The notes below the pieces were generated by a model, which saw only the letters and a list, made by a program, of their open reading frames with translations, had not been told where the DNA came from and did no database searches. A program made the translations under genes and the position numbers. A stretch of DNA of 64,000 bases from Calamus simplicifolius (taxonomy: Eukaryota; Streptophyta; Magnoliopsida; Arecales; Arecaceae), in NCBI GenBank assembly GCA_900491605.1, contig UESW01004252.1, positions 42,370 to 106,369 on the forward strand, written 5' to 3'. This document shows, piece after piece, positions 23,495 to 34,910 of this stretch. Positions within the stretch are counted from its first letter, which is position 1; the number at the start of each line of letters is the position of its first letter.

Positions 23495-24027
23495 ATGAAG
23501 CGGGCCCACCTCTGCAAGGCAAAAGGGATGTCACCTCCCGAGTGGCTGATCCCCATCTGCTGCTAACCGCCATTGGACACGTGTCTCTGGGCGCTACCAT
23601 AACTTAGCATGGGCGACCTAGGGAATGTGATCGGGCAGTCACTACCGTTCGTCTGATCTGCAGTGATCGTCCTCAAGGCAAGGTTGTCCTCTTGAAATCC
23701 ATGAAAAGCTACCGCCATTATTGCCATCATGATGCTGACATCAGCGGTGTCCCCCATTGGCCGGAGGTGGATCGTCTCATGCGCCGGGAGCCTGCCGAGG
23801 CGACCCAGCCTATAGCGGGAGTCCGCGTGGCTGGCTAGACGAGGCGGGATAATTTGAAACTTGACAAAACTCGGGCGAGGGCTAAATCTCGCCACTTTGC
23901 TTCAACCATCATCGTCTTCCCCTGGGTCTTGACCTCTCCTGCAACCCGAGAACCAGCCTCCGCCATTTCTGTTACAGGTTAGCTCCCTAACCCTTCTCAG
24001 CCTTCCTTCCTCTCCTAAACCCCTGCC
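23495..24027. other. Region between polypurine tract and antisense gene of element B
   Basis: About 0.5 kb without a recognised protein on either strand. For the plus-strand antisense gene it is the upstream region. TTTCTGTTACAG at 23966-23977 resembles a 3' splice site and could belong to a leader intron. Confidence 0.4.
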
Positions 24028-24849
24028 ATGGCTTCCTCCCCGTCCTGGTCCTCGTCGGTTGATCCCGAGGATCAAATCTCTCCTTCAAGGCTTCGTGCCT
24101 CCCCTTCTCCTGCTCTCTCGTGGTCCTCCGATCCGCAGGACCACGTTCCTATCCAACCATGGCGAGCCGCCCGCAGGGCTCCGGCGCGGAGGCACCGGGC
24201 GGCCGCCGACACCTCATAGAGGGTGGGGGCGAAATCCCCGACGGGAACCGCCTCCATGGTAACAGGCTAGGACCTAGCTAATATCAGGGCCCGTTACTAA
24301 ATCTCCCAAATATCGGGCTCTTCCTCCCGACCCCCGACGACAAGGTGGTCTCCTCCGGCCCGGTAGAGGGCCATTTACAAAATATCCTTTAGGTTAGGTC
24401 TCCGCCTGTCCTTTCACCCTTTCTTCACCAACCTCCTCGACTACTATTCTCTGACCCCCTCCCAACTGGTCCCAAACTCCCTCCGAACTGTCTGCGCCTT
24501 CATCATTCTATGCCATTTCCACTGCATCACACCCAGAGTCTCCCTTTTTCGATCCTTCTACACCCTCCGGCAGTAGGCGGGTTGATGGCGTTCCAGCCCC
24601 AATCCGGCCGTGTCCTCAAGTTGTTCCTCCCTTCTTCTGTCAAGGGATGGAAGTCCCAGTTCTTTTTTGCCGACATCGACCAAGTCAGAACCGGGTGGGG
24701 GGACCCGGACATCAGGCCCAACTCAAACTCAACCGTACTCTCGGGGGACAAGGAGGCATTGGGGCGACTCTTGACCGCCGACATCCCCAGGTGCAACCAA
24801 CTCCTATCAGAGGACAACCTCCGGTTGGCGAGCGTCTCCACCCGAAGCG

Positions 24850-24951
24850 GTGAGTAGCAGACGTCCCATATACTTAACCAAATTTCCTTCTTCCTTTTCC
24901 TTTTCTTTCTTCTTTTTTTTTTTTTTGCTAACTCCGACCGACGTCACGCAG
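24850..24951 (+). other. Predicted intron 1 of the element B antisense gene
   Basis: 102 bp, begins GTGAGTAG, has a long pyrimidine tract (24876-24926) and ends TCACGCAG. Coding-like sequence lies on both sides (RLASVSTRSG upstream, KLPTAKLRKAAVKRIRAK downstream). Confidence 0.7.
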
Positions 24952-25470
24952 TGATGAAGCTCCCGACCGCCAAGCTCAGGAAGGCCGCCGTCAAGAGGAT
25001 AAGGGCCAAGGGAGGGCCGAGCATGGGGCAGCAGGCTCCGGCCCCCAAGTGTCTGACGGTGCGAGTTTCCCAACCGCTCGAGCGCCGAGAGCCTCCAACC
25101 GCTCCGGAAGTGGATTTGACAGCCGACACCCCACCGAAGGGGGCAAGGGTCAAGGGGGCAATATAGGAGCCCTAGGTGCCCGCTGAGCCAGCTCTGACGA
25201 AGGTAGAGCAGGGCCCAAGCGTGGGGCCATCAGCGCAGCGAGCCCACCCCAGAGGAAATGCCGACGGGCAACCCCCCACACACCGAGCCCGAGCGCACCG
25301 AAGCCGCCGGGGAGCAGGGTCGAACCGACCCCCTGCGGATTTTCCCTTATGAACGATGGGCATCGAGCGGAGCGGCTCATGTCCCAGGTTATCCTGCCTG
25401 AGTTCCAAGAGGAGCTCAGGCACTGGGGGCATCCAGGTTCTTTAGGGAAGCCTTCGCAACCCTCGTCCGG

Positions 25471-25536
25471 GTAAGTGTCTCTTTTTCCCTTGGCTTCAAA
25501 TATCCGATGGTTTGCATGACTGACTTTTGAATGCAG
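25471..25536 (+). other. Predicted intron 2 of the element B antisense gene
   Basis: 66 bp, GTAAGTGTCTCTTTTTCCC at the start and TTTTGAATGCAG at the end. The exon after it begins VTNSLGATRDVIDEGEA. Confidence 0.75.
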
Positions 25537-26130
25537 GTGACAAACTCCCTGGGAGCCACCAGAGATGTGATCGATGAAGGGGAGGCCATTATTCGCTAGG
25601 CCCGGTGGGATGCCGAGGAGGCCCAGGCCCAAGCCGAGGCGGCAGAAAGGGTCCTGGAGGCGGAAAGAACTGACCACATTACCGAGGCAAGGGAGGCCGC
25701 CATCCGAGCGGAGGTCGAAGACAACCGGCTCGGGTGGTGCTGAACCAACTGGGGGAGGCCGAGAGTGCAATCGAGGCCCGAAACCTCCACATCAGCGAGT
25801 TAGGCTCGACCATCCAGGCGGCCGAGGCCAGAGCCGTACGTGCCGAAGAGGCCAAGAGGAGGGCTGCCTCCCTGGCGGAGGAGGAGGCGCGAGCCCAAGA
25901 AGAAGAGGCTGCCGCCGAGGCTCGGGTCGTAGCGGCGGTGGAAGAGTTCAGGCATCAGACCGCTTTGCCGACGAGCTGGTTGAAGCCAACGCGGATGCCT
26001 ATTTCAAGGGTTCTGCGATGCTAGAGAGAAGGTGGCCCGGGTTCTGGACCTCCCTCGGGCCATGGATATAAAGCCGGACCAAGGGTCTGAGGGGGCCCCC
26101 TCTGATGACGAGCCCATGGCCGACCTTTGA

Positions 26131-26449
26131 TTTTGCACTATTTTCCCTTTTTTGTACCAAGTCCGACTCAGTTGGCATTTTGTAAAACTTTAGCATTAAT
26201 GAAATTGTTTTTAGCTAACTGCAATGTGTTGCATTTGAATCCTCGGCTTGCCAACGTGGGACCCCGAGGGGCTTCATCGGCACCAAGGGGCAGTTTCTAC
26301 CCATTCACGAGAGACTTTGACTTAGCTTTGTAGGGCCAGACCCCCGGGAGAGCCAAGGCCGAGCCAGGGACCATGCCGGCCCCGTGCCACCAGGCATCAA
26401 TGGGGCAGCGATCTTGTGCCAATGGGGAACTCTATTCCGTTGGAACATC
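26131..26449. other. Presumed 3' end of the antisense gene and spacer
   Basis: T-rich sequence after the stop (CTATTTTCCCTTTTTTGTACC, TTAATGAAATTG) looks like a plant 3' untranslated region. No perfect AATAAA is present (CATTAATGAAA at 26191-26201). Then GC-rich spacer leads to the minisatellite. Confidence 0.45.
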
Positions 26450-27240
26450 AGCCTTCGGACGCTAAGGTTGACTCGGGCTTTTGAGGACCGATGGAACATC
26501 GGCCTTGGACCGCCGAGGAAGACTCGGGCTTCTGAGGACCGATGGAACATCGGCCTTGGGACACCGAGGAAGACTTGGGCTTCTGAGGACCGATGGAACA
26601 TCGGCCTTGGGACGCCAAGGAAAACTCGGGCTTCTGAGGACCGATGGAACATCGGCCTGGGACACCGAGGAAGACTCGGGCATCTGAGGACCGACGGAAC
26701 ATCGGCCTTGGGACACCGAGGAAGACTCGGGCTTCTGAGGACCGATGGAGCATTGGCCTTGCGACGTCGAGGAAGACTCGAGCTTCTTGAGAGCCGATGG
26801 TACACCGGTCTTCGGTTCCAATGGTACATTGGACTTAAAGTGCTGAGCTGGCCTCGGGCTTTTTGGGAGCCAATGGTACATCGGTCTTCGGTGCCAATGG
26901 TACATTGGACTTGAAGTGCCGAGCTAGCCTCGGGCTTTTTGGGAGCTGGTGGTACACCGATCTTCGGTGCCAATGGTACATTAGACTTGAAGTGCCGAGC
27001 TAGCCTCGGGCTTTTTAGGAGCTGGTGGTACACTGGTATTCGGTGCCAATGGTATATTGGACTTGAAGTACCGAGCTAGTCTCAGACTTTTTGGAAGCTG
27101 ATGGTACACCAGTCTTCTATGCCAATGGTACATTGGACTTGAAGTGCCGAGCTGGCCTCGGGCTTTTTGGGAGCCGATGGTACACCGGTCTTTGATGCTA
27201 ATGGTACATTGGACTTGAAATGCCGAGCTAACCTTGGGCT
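26450..27240. repeat. Hairpin-bearing minisatellites of element B (left of gap)
   Basis: Two adjoining arrays. 26470-26780 has a 51-bp unit with two inverted repeats, CCGATG-GAA-CATCGG and CCGAG-GAAGA-CTCGG. 26790-27240 has a unit of about 77 bp with CCAATG-GTA-CATTGG and CCGAG-CTGGC-CTCGG. Some units have CTGATG-GTA-CACCAG, where outer bases changed on both sides. It lies just downstream, in element sense, of integrase. Confidence 0.9.
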
Positions 27241-27346
27241 TTTTGCTAAAAAACTGGGCTACTTGAACTCATGTTTATTAATATCAAATGCGGGGTGAGA
27301 GCCCAGAAGAATGCAAGCATGAAATTTAATGTAAAGAGAGGGTACA

Positions 27347-28520
27347 CTACTGATAATACCGACGGAGGTTGTCAGCATTCCACATCCACAGGAGTGGCTT
27401 TCCATCCAGCCCTTCAATTTTGTATGCTCCGTGGTGGAGTGCCTCAATAACTCGATAGGGTCCTTCCCAGTTCGGTGCTAACTTGCCTCCTTCCGTTGGT
27501 TTTAAAACTTCAGCTCGTCGGAGGACTAGGTCCCCCGGCAAAAAGGTTTTAGGGCAGACACGAGCGTTGTAATACCTGGCTGCTCGCTATCGGTAAGATG
27601 CCATCCAGAGTCGCGCTCGGTCCCGTACCTCCTCCACCAGGTCAAGGTTGGCCTGCAACTGGTTCGGGTTGTCTTCCTCGCTGTATGCCTCCACCCTGGG
27701 GCTCGGGAAGCCGATCTCCATAGGAATGATGGCTTTAGACCCGAAGACGAGGCTGAAGGGAGTCTCTCCAGTGGGGGCTCATGGCGTTGTGTGGTAGGCC
27801 CACAGCACATTAGGGAGCTCCTCCACCCACCATCCTTTGCAGTCATCTAGCTGGGCCCTTAGTCCTTGAAGAATAATGCGGTTGGTCACCTCGGCTACTT
27901 CGTTGGTATGAGGATGCCCAACTGAGGTGAACCGCTGATGGATACCTAGCTTAGTGCAGAATCCTCAGAAGGGTGCGTTGTCAAACTGCTGGCCGTTGTC
28001 GGTGACTAGGGTATGTAGTAGCCCGAACTGGCATATTATGGACTTCCAAAAGAAGGACCTCACCTTACTCTCGGTGATCTTGGTGAGTGCCTCGGCCTCA
28101 ATCCATTTGGTGAAGTGGTCAACAGCCACCAACAGGAATTTGTGTTGACCGAAGGTTGGGGGGAACGGGCCCAAAATGTCCATATCCCACTGGGCGAAGG
28201 GCCAAGGTGCCGCCAGGGGGGTTAGCTGGGACGTCGGCTGCTGCTGGATGTTGGCATGGCGTTGGCAGCTATCGCACTTCTTGATGAGCTCGGTCGCATC
28301 CTTCCTCATGGTCAGCTAGTAGTACCCCTATCGCAGGGCTTTGTACGCCAGGGCTCTACCCCCAGATGACTTTTGCAGATGCCCTTATAGATTTCTCGCA
28401 GGATGTAATCAGCTTCTGCGGGGCCGATGCACTTGAGGACCGGGTATGAGAACGACCTTCGGTAGAGCTTTCCGTCCATTATCAGGAACTTCGGGGCTCA
28501 CTACCTGAGCAATCTAGCTT
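27347..28520 (-). pseudogene. Integrase of element B, copy left of the gap
   Basis: In element sense: CDSCQRHANIQ (zinc part) and WDMDILGPF near 28160-28280, TDNGQQFDNAPF near 27965-28000, then in other frames the rest of the core. The C-terminal domain follows (PGDLVLRR, GKLAPNWEGPYRV, WNADNLRRYYQ, ending 27347). The first two acidic residues of the DDE triad are present. Several stops interrupt 27550-27960. The same sequence recurs at 30878-32050 beyond the gap, so one of the two is probably an assembly duplicate. Confidence 0.85.
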
Positions 28521-28599
28521 CAGCTGGGTCTTCAAGAAGGGCGCCATCAGTCAGGTATCGGATGTAGGCATCCATCCAAGAGGGCTCCCGCTCGACCGG

Positions 28600-29342
28600 T
28601 AGAGCCTCCTCCGCTGCCTAAATGCTCGAGACTTGCAGGTGCTCCAGGTACGTCCTTTCCAAGGTCCCATCGGCCAAAGTGGCCAAGCGAGACAGTGCAT
28701 CAGCCCTGGCATTCTCCGCCCGGGGAATGTAGCTAACGTGGAAGTAGAAAAACTAAGAGGCCTAGGATTGCACCTTGCTCAAGTAATGGGACATAGTCGG
28801 GTCTCTGGCCTCGTACTCCCCAGCGACCTACCCAGAGACAAGCTGAGAGTCCGTGAAGGCCCTCAGACGCTCCACACCGAGTTCCTTGGCTAGCTTTATC
28901 CCTGCCAGCAAGGCTTCATACTCCGCCTGGTTGTTGGTGGCTAGGAAAAGAAATCAGAAGGCATACTCCACCACCTCCCCCTCGGGGCTCGCAAGAATGA
29001 GTCCAGCTCCACTCCCTTGAGAATTCGATGCTCCATCTACATGAAGGATTCAGTCTTCCTTCCCCACTCCCTCAGCCGTGGGGGACTCCATGTGTGCCTC
29101 GAGGTGCGACTCCTCCGGATGCTCCTCGGTCCAAGTGCACTCGACCAAAAATTGGCTAACACCTGAGACTTCATTGCAGATCTTGGCCGAATGGACAAGT
29201 TGAACTATCCCAATTTGATGGCCCACTTGGCCAGCCGACTGGAGGTGTCAGGATGGGACAAGATAGTCCGAAGAGGTTGGTCCGTGAGCACCACGATTGG
29301 ATGAGCTTGAAAGTAGGGTCGGAAGCGCTGAGCGGAGACAAC
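28600..29342 (-). pseudogene. RNase H end and second RNase H of element B, copy left of the gap
   Basis: Element sense enters from the gap with RFRPYFQAHPIVVLTDQPLR (first RNase H) and RLAKWAIKLG, followed by pieces of the archaeal-type second RNase H (28850-29120) in changing frames. It matches 32130-32864 nearly base for base. The left contig ends abruptly at 29342. Confidence 0.7.
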
Positions 29343-30083
29343 NNNNNNNNNNNNNNNNNNNNNNNNNNNNNNNNNNNNNNNNNNNNNNNNNNNNNNNNNN
29401 NNNNNNNNNNNNNNNNNNNNNNNNNNNNNNNNNNNNNNNNNNNNNNNNNNNNNNNNNNNNNNNNNNNNNNNNNNNNNNNNNNNNNNNNNNNNNNNNNNNN
29501 NNNNNNNNNNNNNNNNNNNNNNNNNNNNNNNNNNNNNNNNNNNNNNNNNNNNNNNNNNNNNNNNNNNNNNNNNNNNNNNNNNNNNNNNNNNNNNNNNNNN
29601 NNNNNNNNNNNNNNNNNNNNNNNNNNNNNNNNNNNNNNNNNNNNNNNNNNNNNNNNNNNNNNNNNNNNNNNNNNNNNNNNNNNNNNNNNNNNNNNNNNNN
29701 NNNNNNNNNNNNNNNNNNNNNNNNNNNNNNNNNNNNNNNNNNNNNNNNNNNNNNNNNNNNNNNNNNNNNNNNNNNNNNNNNNNNNNNNNNNNNNNNNNNN
29801 NNNNNNNNNNNNNNNNNNNNNNNNNNNNNNNNNNNNNNNNNNNNNNNNNNNNNNNNNNNNNNNNNNNNNNNNNNNNNNNNNNNNNNNNNNNNNNNNNNNN
29901 NNNNNNNNNNNNNNNNNNNNNNNNNNNNNNNNNNNNNNNNNNNNNNNNNNNNNNNNNNNNNNNNNNNNNNNNNNNNNNNNNNNNNNNNNNNNNNNNNNNN
30001 NNNNNNNNNNNNNNNNNNNNNNNNNNNNNNNNNNNNNNNNNNNNNNNNNNNNNNNNNNNNNNNNNNNNNNNNNNNNNNNNNNN
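29343..30083. other. Assembly gap (741 N)
   Basis: A run of N. Both sides are the same part of element B: 26552-29342 and 30084-32864 align from end to end with an offset of 3532 falling to 3522. The gap therefore most likely joins two overlapping contigs and holds no extra sequence. Confidence 0.95.
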
Positions 30084-30780
30084 GGCCTTGGGACACCGAG
30101 GAAGACTTGGGCTTCTGAGGACCGATGGAACATCGGCCTTGGGACGCCAAGGAAAACTCGGGCTTCTGAGGACCGATGGAACATCGGCCTGGGACACCGA
30201 GGAAGACTCGGGCATCTGAGGACCGACGGAACATCGGCCTTGGGACACCGAGGAAGACTCGGGCTTCTGAGGACCGATGGAGCATTGGCCTTGCGACGTC
30301 GAGGAAGACTCGAGCTTCTTGAGAGCCGATGGTACACCGGTCTTCGGTTCCAATGGTACATTGGACTTAAAGTGCTGAGCTGGCCTCGGGCTTTTTGGGA
30401 GCCAATGGTACATCGGTCTTCGGTGCCAATGGTACATTGGACTTGAAGTGCCGAGCTAGCCTCGGGCTTTTTGGGAGCGGTGGTACACCGATCTTCGGTG
30501 CCAATGGTACATTGGACTTGAAGTGCCGAGCTAGCCTCGGGCTTTTTAGGAGCTGGTGGTACACTGGTATTCGGTGCCAATGGTATATTGGACTTGAAGT
30601 ACCGAGCTAGTCTCAGACTTTTTGGAAGCTGATGGTACACCAGTCTTCTATGCCAATGGTACATTGGACTTGAAGTGCCGAGCTGGCCTCGGGCTTTTTG
30701 GGAGCCGATGGTACACCGGTCTTTGGTGCTAATGGTACATTGGACTTGAAATGCCGAGCTAACCTTGGGCTTTTTGCTAA
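30084..30780. repeat. Hairpin-bearing minisatellites of element B (right of gap)
   Basis: Same two unit types as 26552-27240, beginning part-way through the first array at the contig end. Confidence 0.9.
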
Positions 30781-30877
30781 AAAACTGGGCTACTTGAACT
30801 CATGTTTATTAATATCAAATGCGGGGTGAGAGCCCAGAAGAATGCAAGCATGAAATTTAATGTAAAGAGAGGGTACA

Positions 30878-32050
30878 CTACTGATAATACCGACGGAGGT
30901 TGTCAGCATTCCACATCCACAGGAGTGGCTTTCCATCCAGCCCTTCAATTTTGTATGCTCCGTGGTGGAGTGCCTCAATAACTCGATAGGGTCCTTCCCA
31001 GTTCGGTGCTAACTTGCCTCCTTCCGTTGGTTTTAAAACTTCAGCTCGTCGGAGGACTAGGTCCCCCGGCAAAAAGGTTTTAGGGCAGACACGAGCGTTG
31101 TAATACCTGGCTGCTCGCTATCGGTAAGATGCCATCCGGAGTCGCGCTCGGTCCCGTACCTCCTCCACCAGGTCAAGGTTGGCCTGCAACTGGTTCGGGT
31201 TGTCTTCCTCGCTGTATGCCTCCACCCTGGGGCTCGGGAAGCCGATCTCCATAGGAATGATGGCTTTAGACCCGAAGACGAGGCTGAAGGGAGTCTCTCC
31301 AGTGGGGGCTCATGGCGTTGTGTGGTAGGCCCACAGCACATTAGGGAGCTCCTCCACCCACCATCCTTTGCAGTCATCTAGCTGGGCCCTTAGTCCTTGA
31401 AGAATAATGCGGTTGGTCACCTCGGCTACTTCGTTGGTATGAGGATGCCCAACTGAGGTGAACCGCTGATGGATGCCTAGCTTAGTGCAGAATCCTCAGA
31501 AGGGTGCGTTGTCAAACTGCTGGCCGTTGTCGGTGACTAGGGTATGTAGTAGCCCGAACTGGCATATTATGGACTTCCAAAAGAAGGACCTCACCTTACT
31601 CTCGGTGATCTTGGTGAGTGCCTCGGCCTCAATCCATTTGGTGAAGTGGTCAACAGCCACCAACAGGAATTTGCGTTGACCGAAGGTTGGGGGGAACGGG
31701 CCCAAAATGTCCATATCCCACTGGGCGAAGGGCCAAGGTGCCGCCAGGGGGGTTAGCTGGGACGTCGGCTGCTGCTGGATGTTGGCATGGCGTTGGCAGC
31801 TATCGCACTTCTTGATGAGCTCGTCGCGTCCTCCTCATGGTCAGCTAGTAGTACCCCTATCGCAGGGCTTTGTACGCCAGGGCTCTACCCCAGATGACTT
31901 TTGCAGATGCCCTATAGATTTCTCGCAGGATGTAATCAGCTTCTGCGGGGCCGATGCACTTGAGGACCGGGTATGAGAACGACCTTCGGTAGAGCTTTCC
32001 GTCCATTATCAGGAACTTCGGGGCTCGCTGCCTGAGCATCTAGCTTCAGC
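30878..32050 (-). pseudogene. Integrase of element B, copy right of the gap
   Basis: H2C2 part near 31857-32039 (KLYRRSFSYPVLKCIGPAEAD), core at 31714-31496 (MDILGPFPP, VTDNGQQFDNAPF) and C-terminal domain at 31072-30878. This copy has extra one-base losses near 31821-31910 compared with the left copy. Because this side joins directly to reverse transcriptase and gag, it is the better candidate for the true position. Confidence 0.85.
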
Positions 32051-32389
32051 TGGGTCTTCAAGAAGGGCGCCATCAGTCAGGTATCGGATGTAGGCATCCA
32101 TCCAAGAGGGCTCCGCTCGACCGGTAGAGCCTCCTCCGCTGCCTAATGCTCGAGACTTGCAGGTGCTCCAGGTACGTCCTTTCCAAGGTCCCATCGGCCA
32201 AAGTGGCCAAGCGAGACAGTGCATCAGCCCTGGCATTCTCCGCCCGGGGAATGTAGCTAACGTGGAAGTAGAAAAACTAAGAGGCCTAGGATTGCACCTT
32301 GCTCAGTAATGGGACATAGTCGGGTCTCTGGCCTCGTACTCCCCAGCGACCTACCCAGAGACAAGCTGAGAGTCCGTGAAGGCCCTCAG

Positions 32390-32870
32390 ACGCTCCGCAC
32401 CGAGTTCCTTGGCTAGCTTTATCCCTGCCAGCAAGGCTTCATACTCCGCCTGGTTGTTGGTGGCTAGGAAAAGAAATCAGAAGGCATACTCCACCACCTC
32501 CCCCTCGGGGCTCGCAAGAATGAGTCCAGCTCCACTCCCTTGAGAATTCGATGCTCCATCTACATGAAGGATTCAGTCTTCCTTCCCCACTCCCTCGCCG
32601 TGGGGGACTCCATGTGTGCCTCGAGGTGCGACTCCTCCGGATGCTCCTCGGTCCAAGTGCACTCGACCAAAAATTGGCTAACACCTGAGACTTCATTGCA
32701 GATCTTGGCCGAATGGACAAGTTGAACTATCCCAATTTGATGGCCCACTTGGCCAGCCGACTGGAGGTGTCAGGATGGGACAAGATAGTCCGAAGAGGTT
32801 GGTCCGTGAGCACCACGATTGGATGAGCTTGAAAGTAGGGTCGGAAGCGCTGAGCGGAGACAACCAGGAT
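32390..32870 (-). pseudogene. Second (archaeal-type) RNase H and linker of element B
   Basis: Between RNase H and integrase, pieces in different frames match the second RNase H of element C (HVDGASNS.GSGAGLILASPEG, NNQAEYEALLAGIKLA, FTDSQLV). The dual RNase H supports the Tat assignment. Frame changes leave no continuous product. Confidence 0.65.
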
Positions 32871-33900
32871 GAAGATGATCTTCTCGGTCTTGGAGTATCT
32901 TGTCTCAGCATCGTGAAGTACTTTGCTGGTGTAGTAGACTGGCTTCTACGCTCCGTTAGCATCCATGCGAACAAGCACGGAGCTGACGGCCTCAGGGGAG
33001 GCCGCAAGATACAGAAAGAGTTCCTTCCTGCCCCTCAGCTTGGACAGTAGTGGAGGGGTGGATAAAATTTTTTTTAGCTTCTCGAAGGCTTCCTGACATT
33101 CCTTCATCCACTCGAAGCTGTTGACCTTGCGCAATGCCTTGAAGAAAGGCAGACACCTTTCTACCGACTTGGACAAGAAACGGGTCAAAGCTTCTACCCT
33201 CCCCGTCAGGCGCTGCACCTCCTTTTTGTTAGCCGGGGGCCTCATGTCCAAGATGGCTCAGATCTTGTTGGGGTTGGCTTCGATTCCTCGCTGCATCCCA
33301 GAAACTTATCTGCTGTAACCTCGAAGGCACACTTACGGGGGTTCAGCCTCATCTAGTATCGGCGGAGATTGCCGAAGGTCTCCGCAAGGTTGGCAATATG
33401 GTTGGCAGCGCGGGTGCTCTTGGTTAGCATATCGTCCACGTACACTTCATATTACGCCCGATCTGATTCTCAAAGACCCTGTTCATTAACCTCTGATAGG
33501 TGGCCCCCGCATTCTTCAACTCGAACGGCATCACCCTATAGCAATAAATCCCCTTCTCGGTTACAAAGGAGGTCGCCTCTTCATCAGCCGGGTACATCCT
33601 GATCTGGTTGTACCCTAAGAACGCATCCATGAAGCTGAGGATCTCGTGGCCAGACGTAGCGTCTACCAACTGGTCGATCCGAGGCAGTGAGAAGCTGTCC
33701 TTGGGGCATGCTTTATTGAGGTCGGTGAAGTCCACGCACATCCTCCAACTCCCACTAGCTTTACGGACCATCACAACATTTGCCAGCCAGTCGGGATAGT
33801 GCACTTCGCGAATGTGGCTGGCCGCCACCAACTTACGCACCTCCTCATCTATGGCCTTCTATCTATCGGGGGTGAAGCTCCTCTTCTTCTGCCGGATGGG
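32870..33900 (-). pseudogene. Reverse transcriptase and RNase H of element B
   Basis: Element sense from 33840: VHYPDWLANVVMVRK, CVDFTDLNKACPKDSF, LPRIDQLVDATSGHEI and LKNAGATYQRLMNRVF are in one frame. A one-base loss just before YVDDML (near 33440) breaks it. Sequence resumes at 33251 with VQRLTGRVEALTRFLSKSVE and the thumb, and ends near 32946 with SSVLVRMDANGA and a stop, followed by RNase H blocks. The break before the active site removes function unless it is a sequencing error. Confidence 0.9.
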
Positions 33901-34014
33901 TCGGCACTCCAGCTTGATGTTGAGTTGGTGGGTAATCACCTCCTCTGGGATGCCTGGCATGTCGGACGCCGACCAAGCGAAGATGTCAGCGTTGGCTCTC
34001 AGGAAAGTGAGGAG

Positions 34015-34910
34015 CTAGTTGCGGGCTTCCTTCGGAAGTAGAGCCCCGATTTGGATGGTTTGTGTCGGGTCCTTCCCCAGGGGGAAGGCTAGCAGGTGCT
34101 CGGCTGGTTCCCCTCTCCTTTCCAAGTCCCGGGGGTCCAGTACTTTTGGTGCAGGTGCAGATATCGCCCCCTGAGGACTGGGGGCCATGTGGTAGCAAAG
34201 CGACAGCATGCTCTGCTCCCCCCACATCTCTCTGACCCCCTCACTAGTAGGGAACCTCACCAGGAGCCTCTTGGTAGAGATAACAGTGTCCAAGAGGTTA
34301 CGTTTGGGCCTTCCGAGTATGGTGTTGTAGGAAAGGGGCACCCGGACCACAAGGAAGCTCATAAAGACTGTACTTTGACACAGGGGCATTTTGGCTATGA
34401 CAGGGAGAGTGATCTCTCCCTCAACCTTTACGGAGTTTCTGTGAACCCCATCAAGGGCGTGGTGACAGATCGGAGTAAGTCGGGAGACAGGTTCATACGA
34501 ACAAAAGCATCGTAACTCAAAACGTCCACGAGCTTCCACTGTCAACTAGAATTCTTTTTACAGGATGCTTAGCGATCGTCATGGACACGACGACGCTATC
34601 ATCATTTTTGTTGACCACCCCCTCTAAGTCCCTTTTGGAAAAGGGAATTATAGAATCTAACCCCTCCTTCCCCTCGGCCTCTTGGATGGGCCGCCTGCCC
34701 CCTAGGAAATCATCGCCACCGTCTTCTCGGTTGGAGCATTGTCGATCATCGGTGGCGGAGATGCTGACAGGCCAGGAGCACTCAGGTTGTTCTTCTGAAC
34801 GAACTTCCTCAGGTGGCCTCACTGGATGAGGTCCTCTATCGCCTTCTTCAGCTGGCGACAGTTGTCGGTGTCGTGGCCATGGTCCCGATGGTAGCGGCAG
34901 TACAGGTTCT
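34015..34910 (-). pseudogene. Zinc knuckle, protease and pre-RT linker of element B
   Basis: The knuckle CRYHRDHGHDTDNC lies near 34850-34900. The protease motif ILVDSGSS is near 34540-34560, where the frame breaks, and VPLSYNTILGRP near 34330 marks the end of the protease region. 34015-34545 is open and continues toward the reverse transcriptase with the acidic linker. Frames change at about 34545 and 34830. Confidence 0.8.

Larger units (their letters stand above)
24028..26130 (+). pseudogene. Spliced antisense gene in element B: PF04195-like domain plus coiled coil
   Basis: Plus strand, opposite to gag-pol. From ATG 24028 a Ser/Pro-rich start leads, with frame changes, to FHPFFTNLLDYYSLTPSQL, RTVCAFIILCHF and VSLFRSFYTL (24410-24570), then SVKGWKSQFFFADID (24630-24680). 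This is the pattern of the plant gypsy-type transposon domain PF04195. Two credible introns follow: 24850-24951 (GTGAGTAG to TCACGCAG) and 25471-25536 (GTAAGTGT to TTGAATGCAG). The last exon encodes an Ala/Glu-rich coiled coil (AEARAVRAEEAKRRAASLAEE) and ends DEPMADL with TGA at 26128-26130. A stop after TLRQ (near 24573) and several frame shifts suggest decay or sequencing errors. Function is unknown. Antisense extra ORFs are known in Tat elements. Confidence 0.75.
30084..32864 (-). repeat. Near-identical second copy of 26552-29342 (probable false duplication)
   Basis: Starts inside the 51-bp minisatellite and runs through integrase to the RNase H. Differences from the left copy are mostly single-base losses (for example CTCGTCGCGTCCTCCTCATGG against CTCGGTCGCATCCTTCCTC near 31821 / 28289). 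That fits sequencing error or allelic copies better than an old duplication. It includes an integrase C-terminal domain at 30878-31072 and an integrase core at 31496-31714. Confidence 0.9.

Noticed and set aside
24059..24262. Alternative overlapping plus and minus frames at the start of the element B antisense gene
   Set aside because: Shadows of the GC-rich exon. Only the frames showing PF04195-like blocks were kept.
29171..30664. Open frames of 273-497 codons across 29343-30083
   Set aside because: They cross the N gap, so most codons are undefined. The flanks are the minisatellite and frameshifted RNase H.
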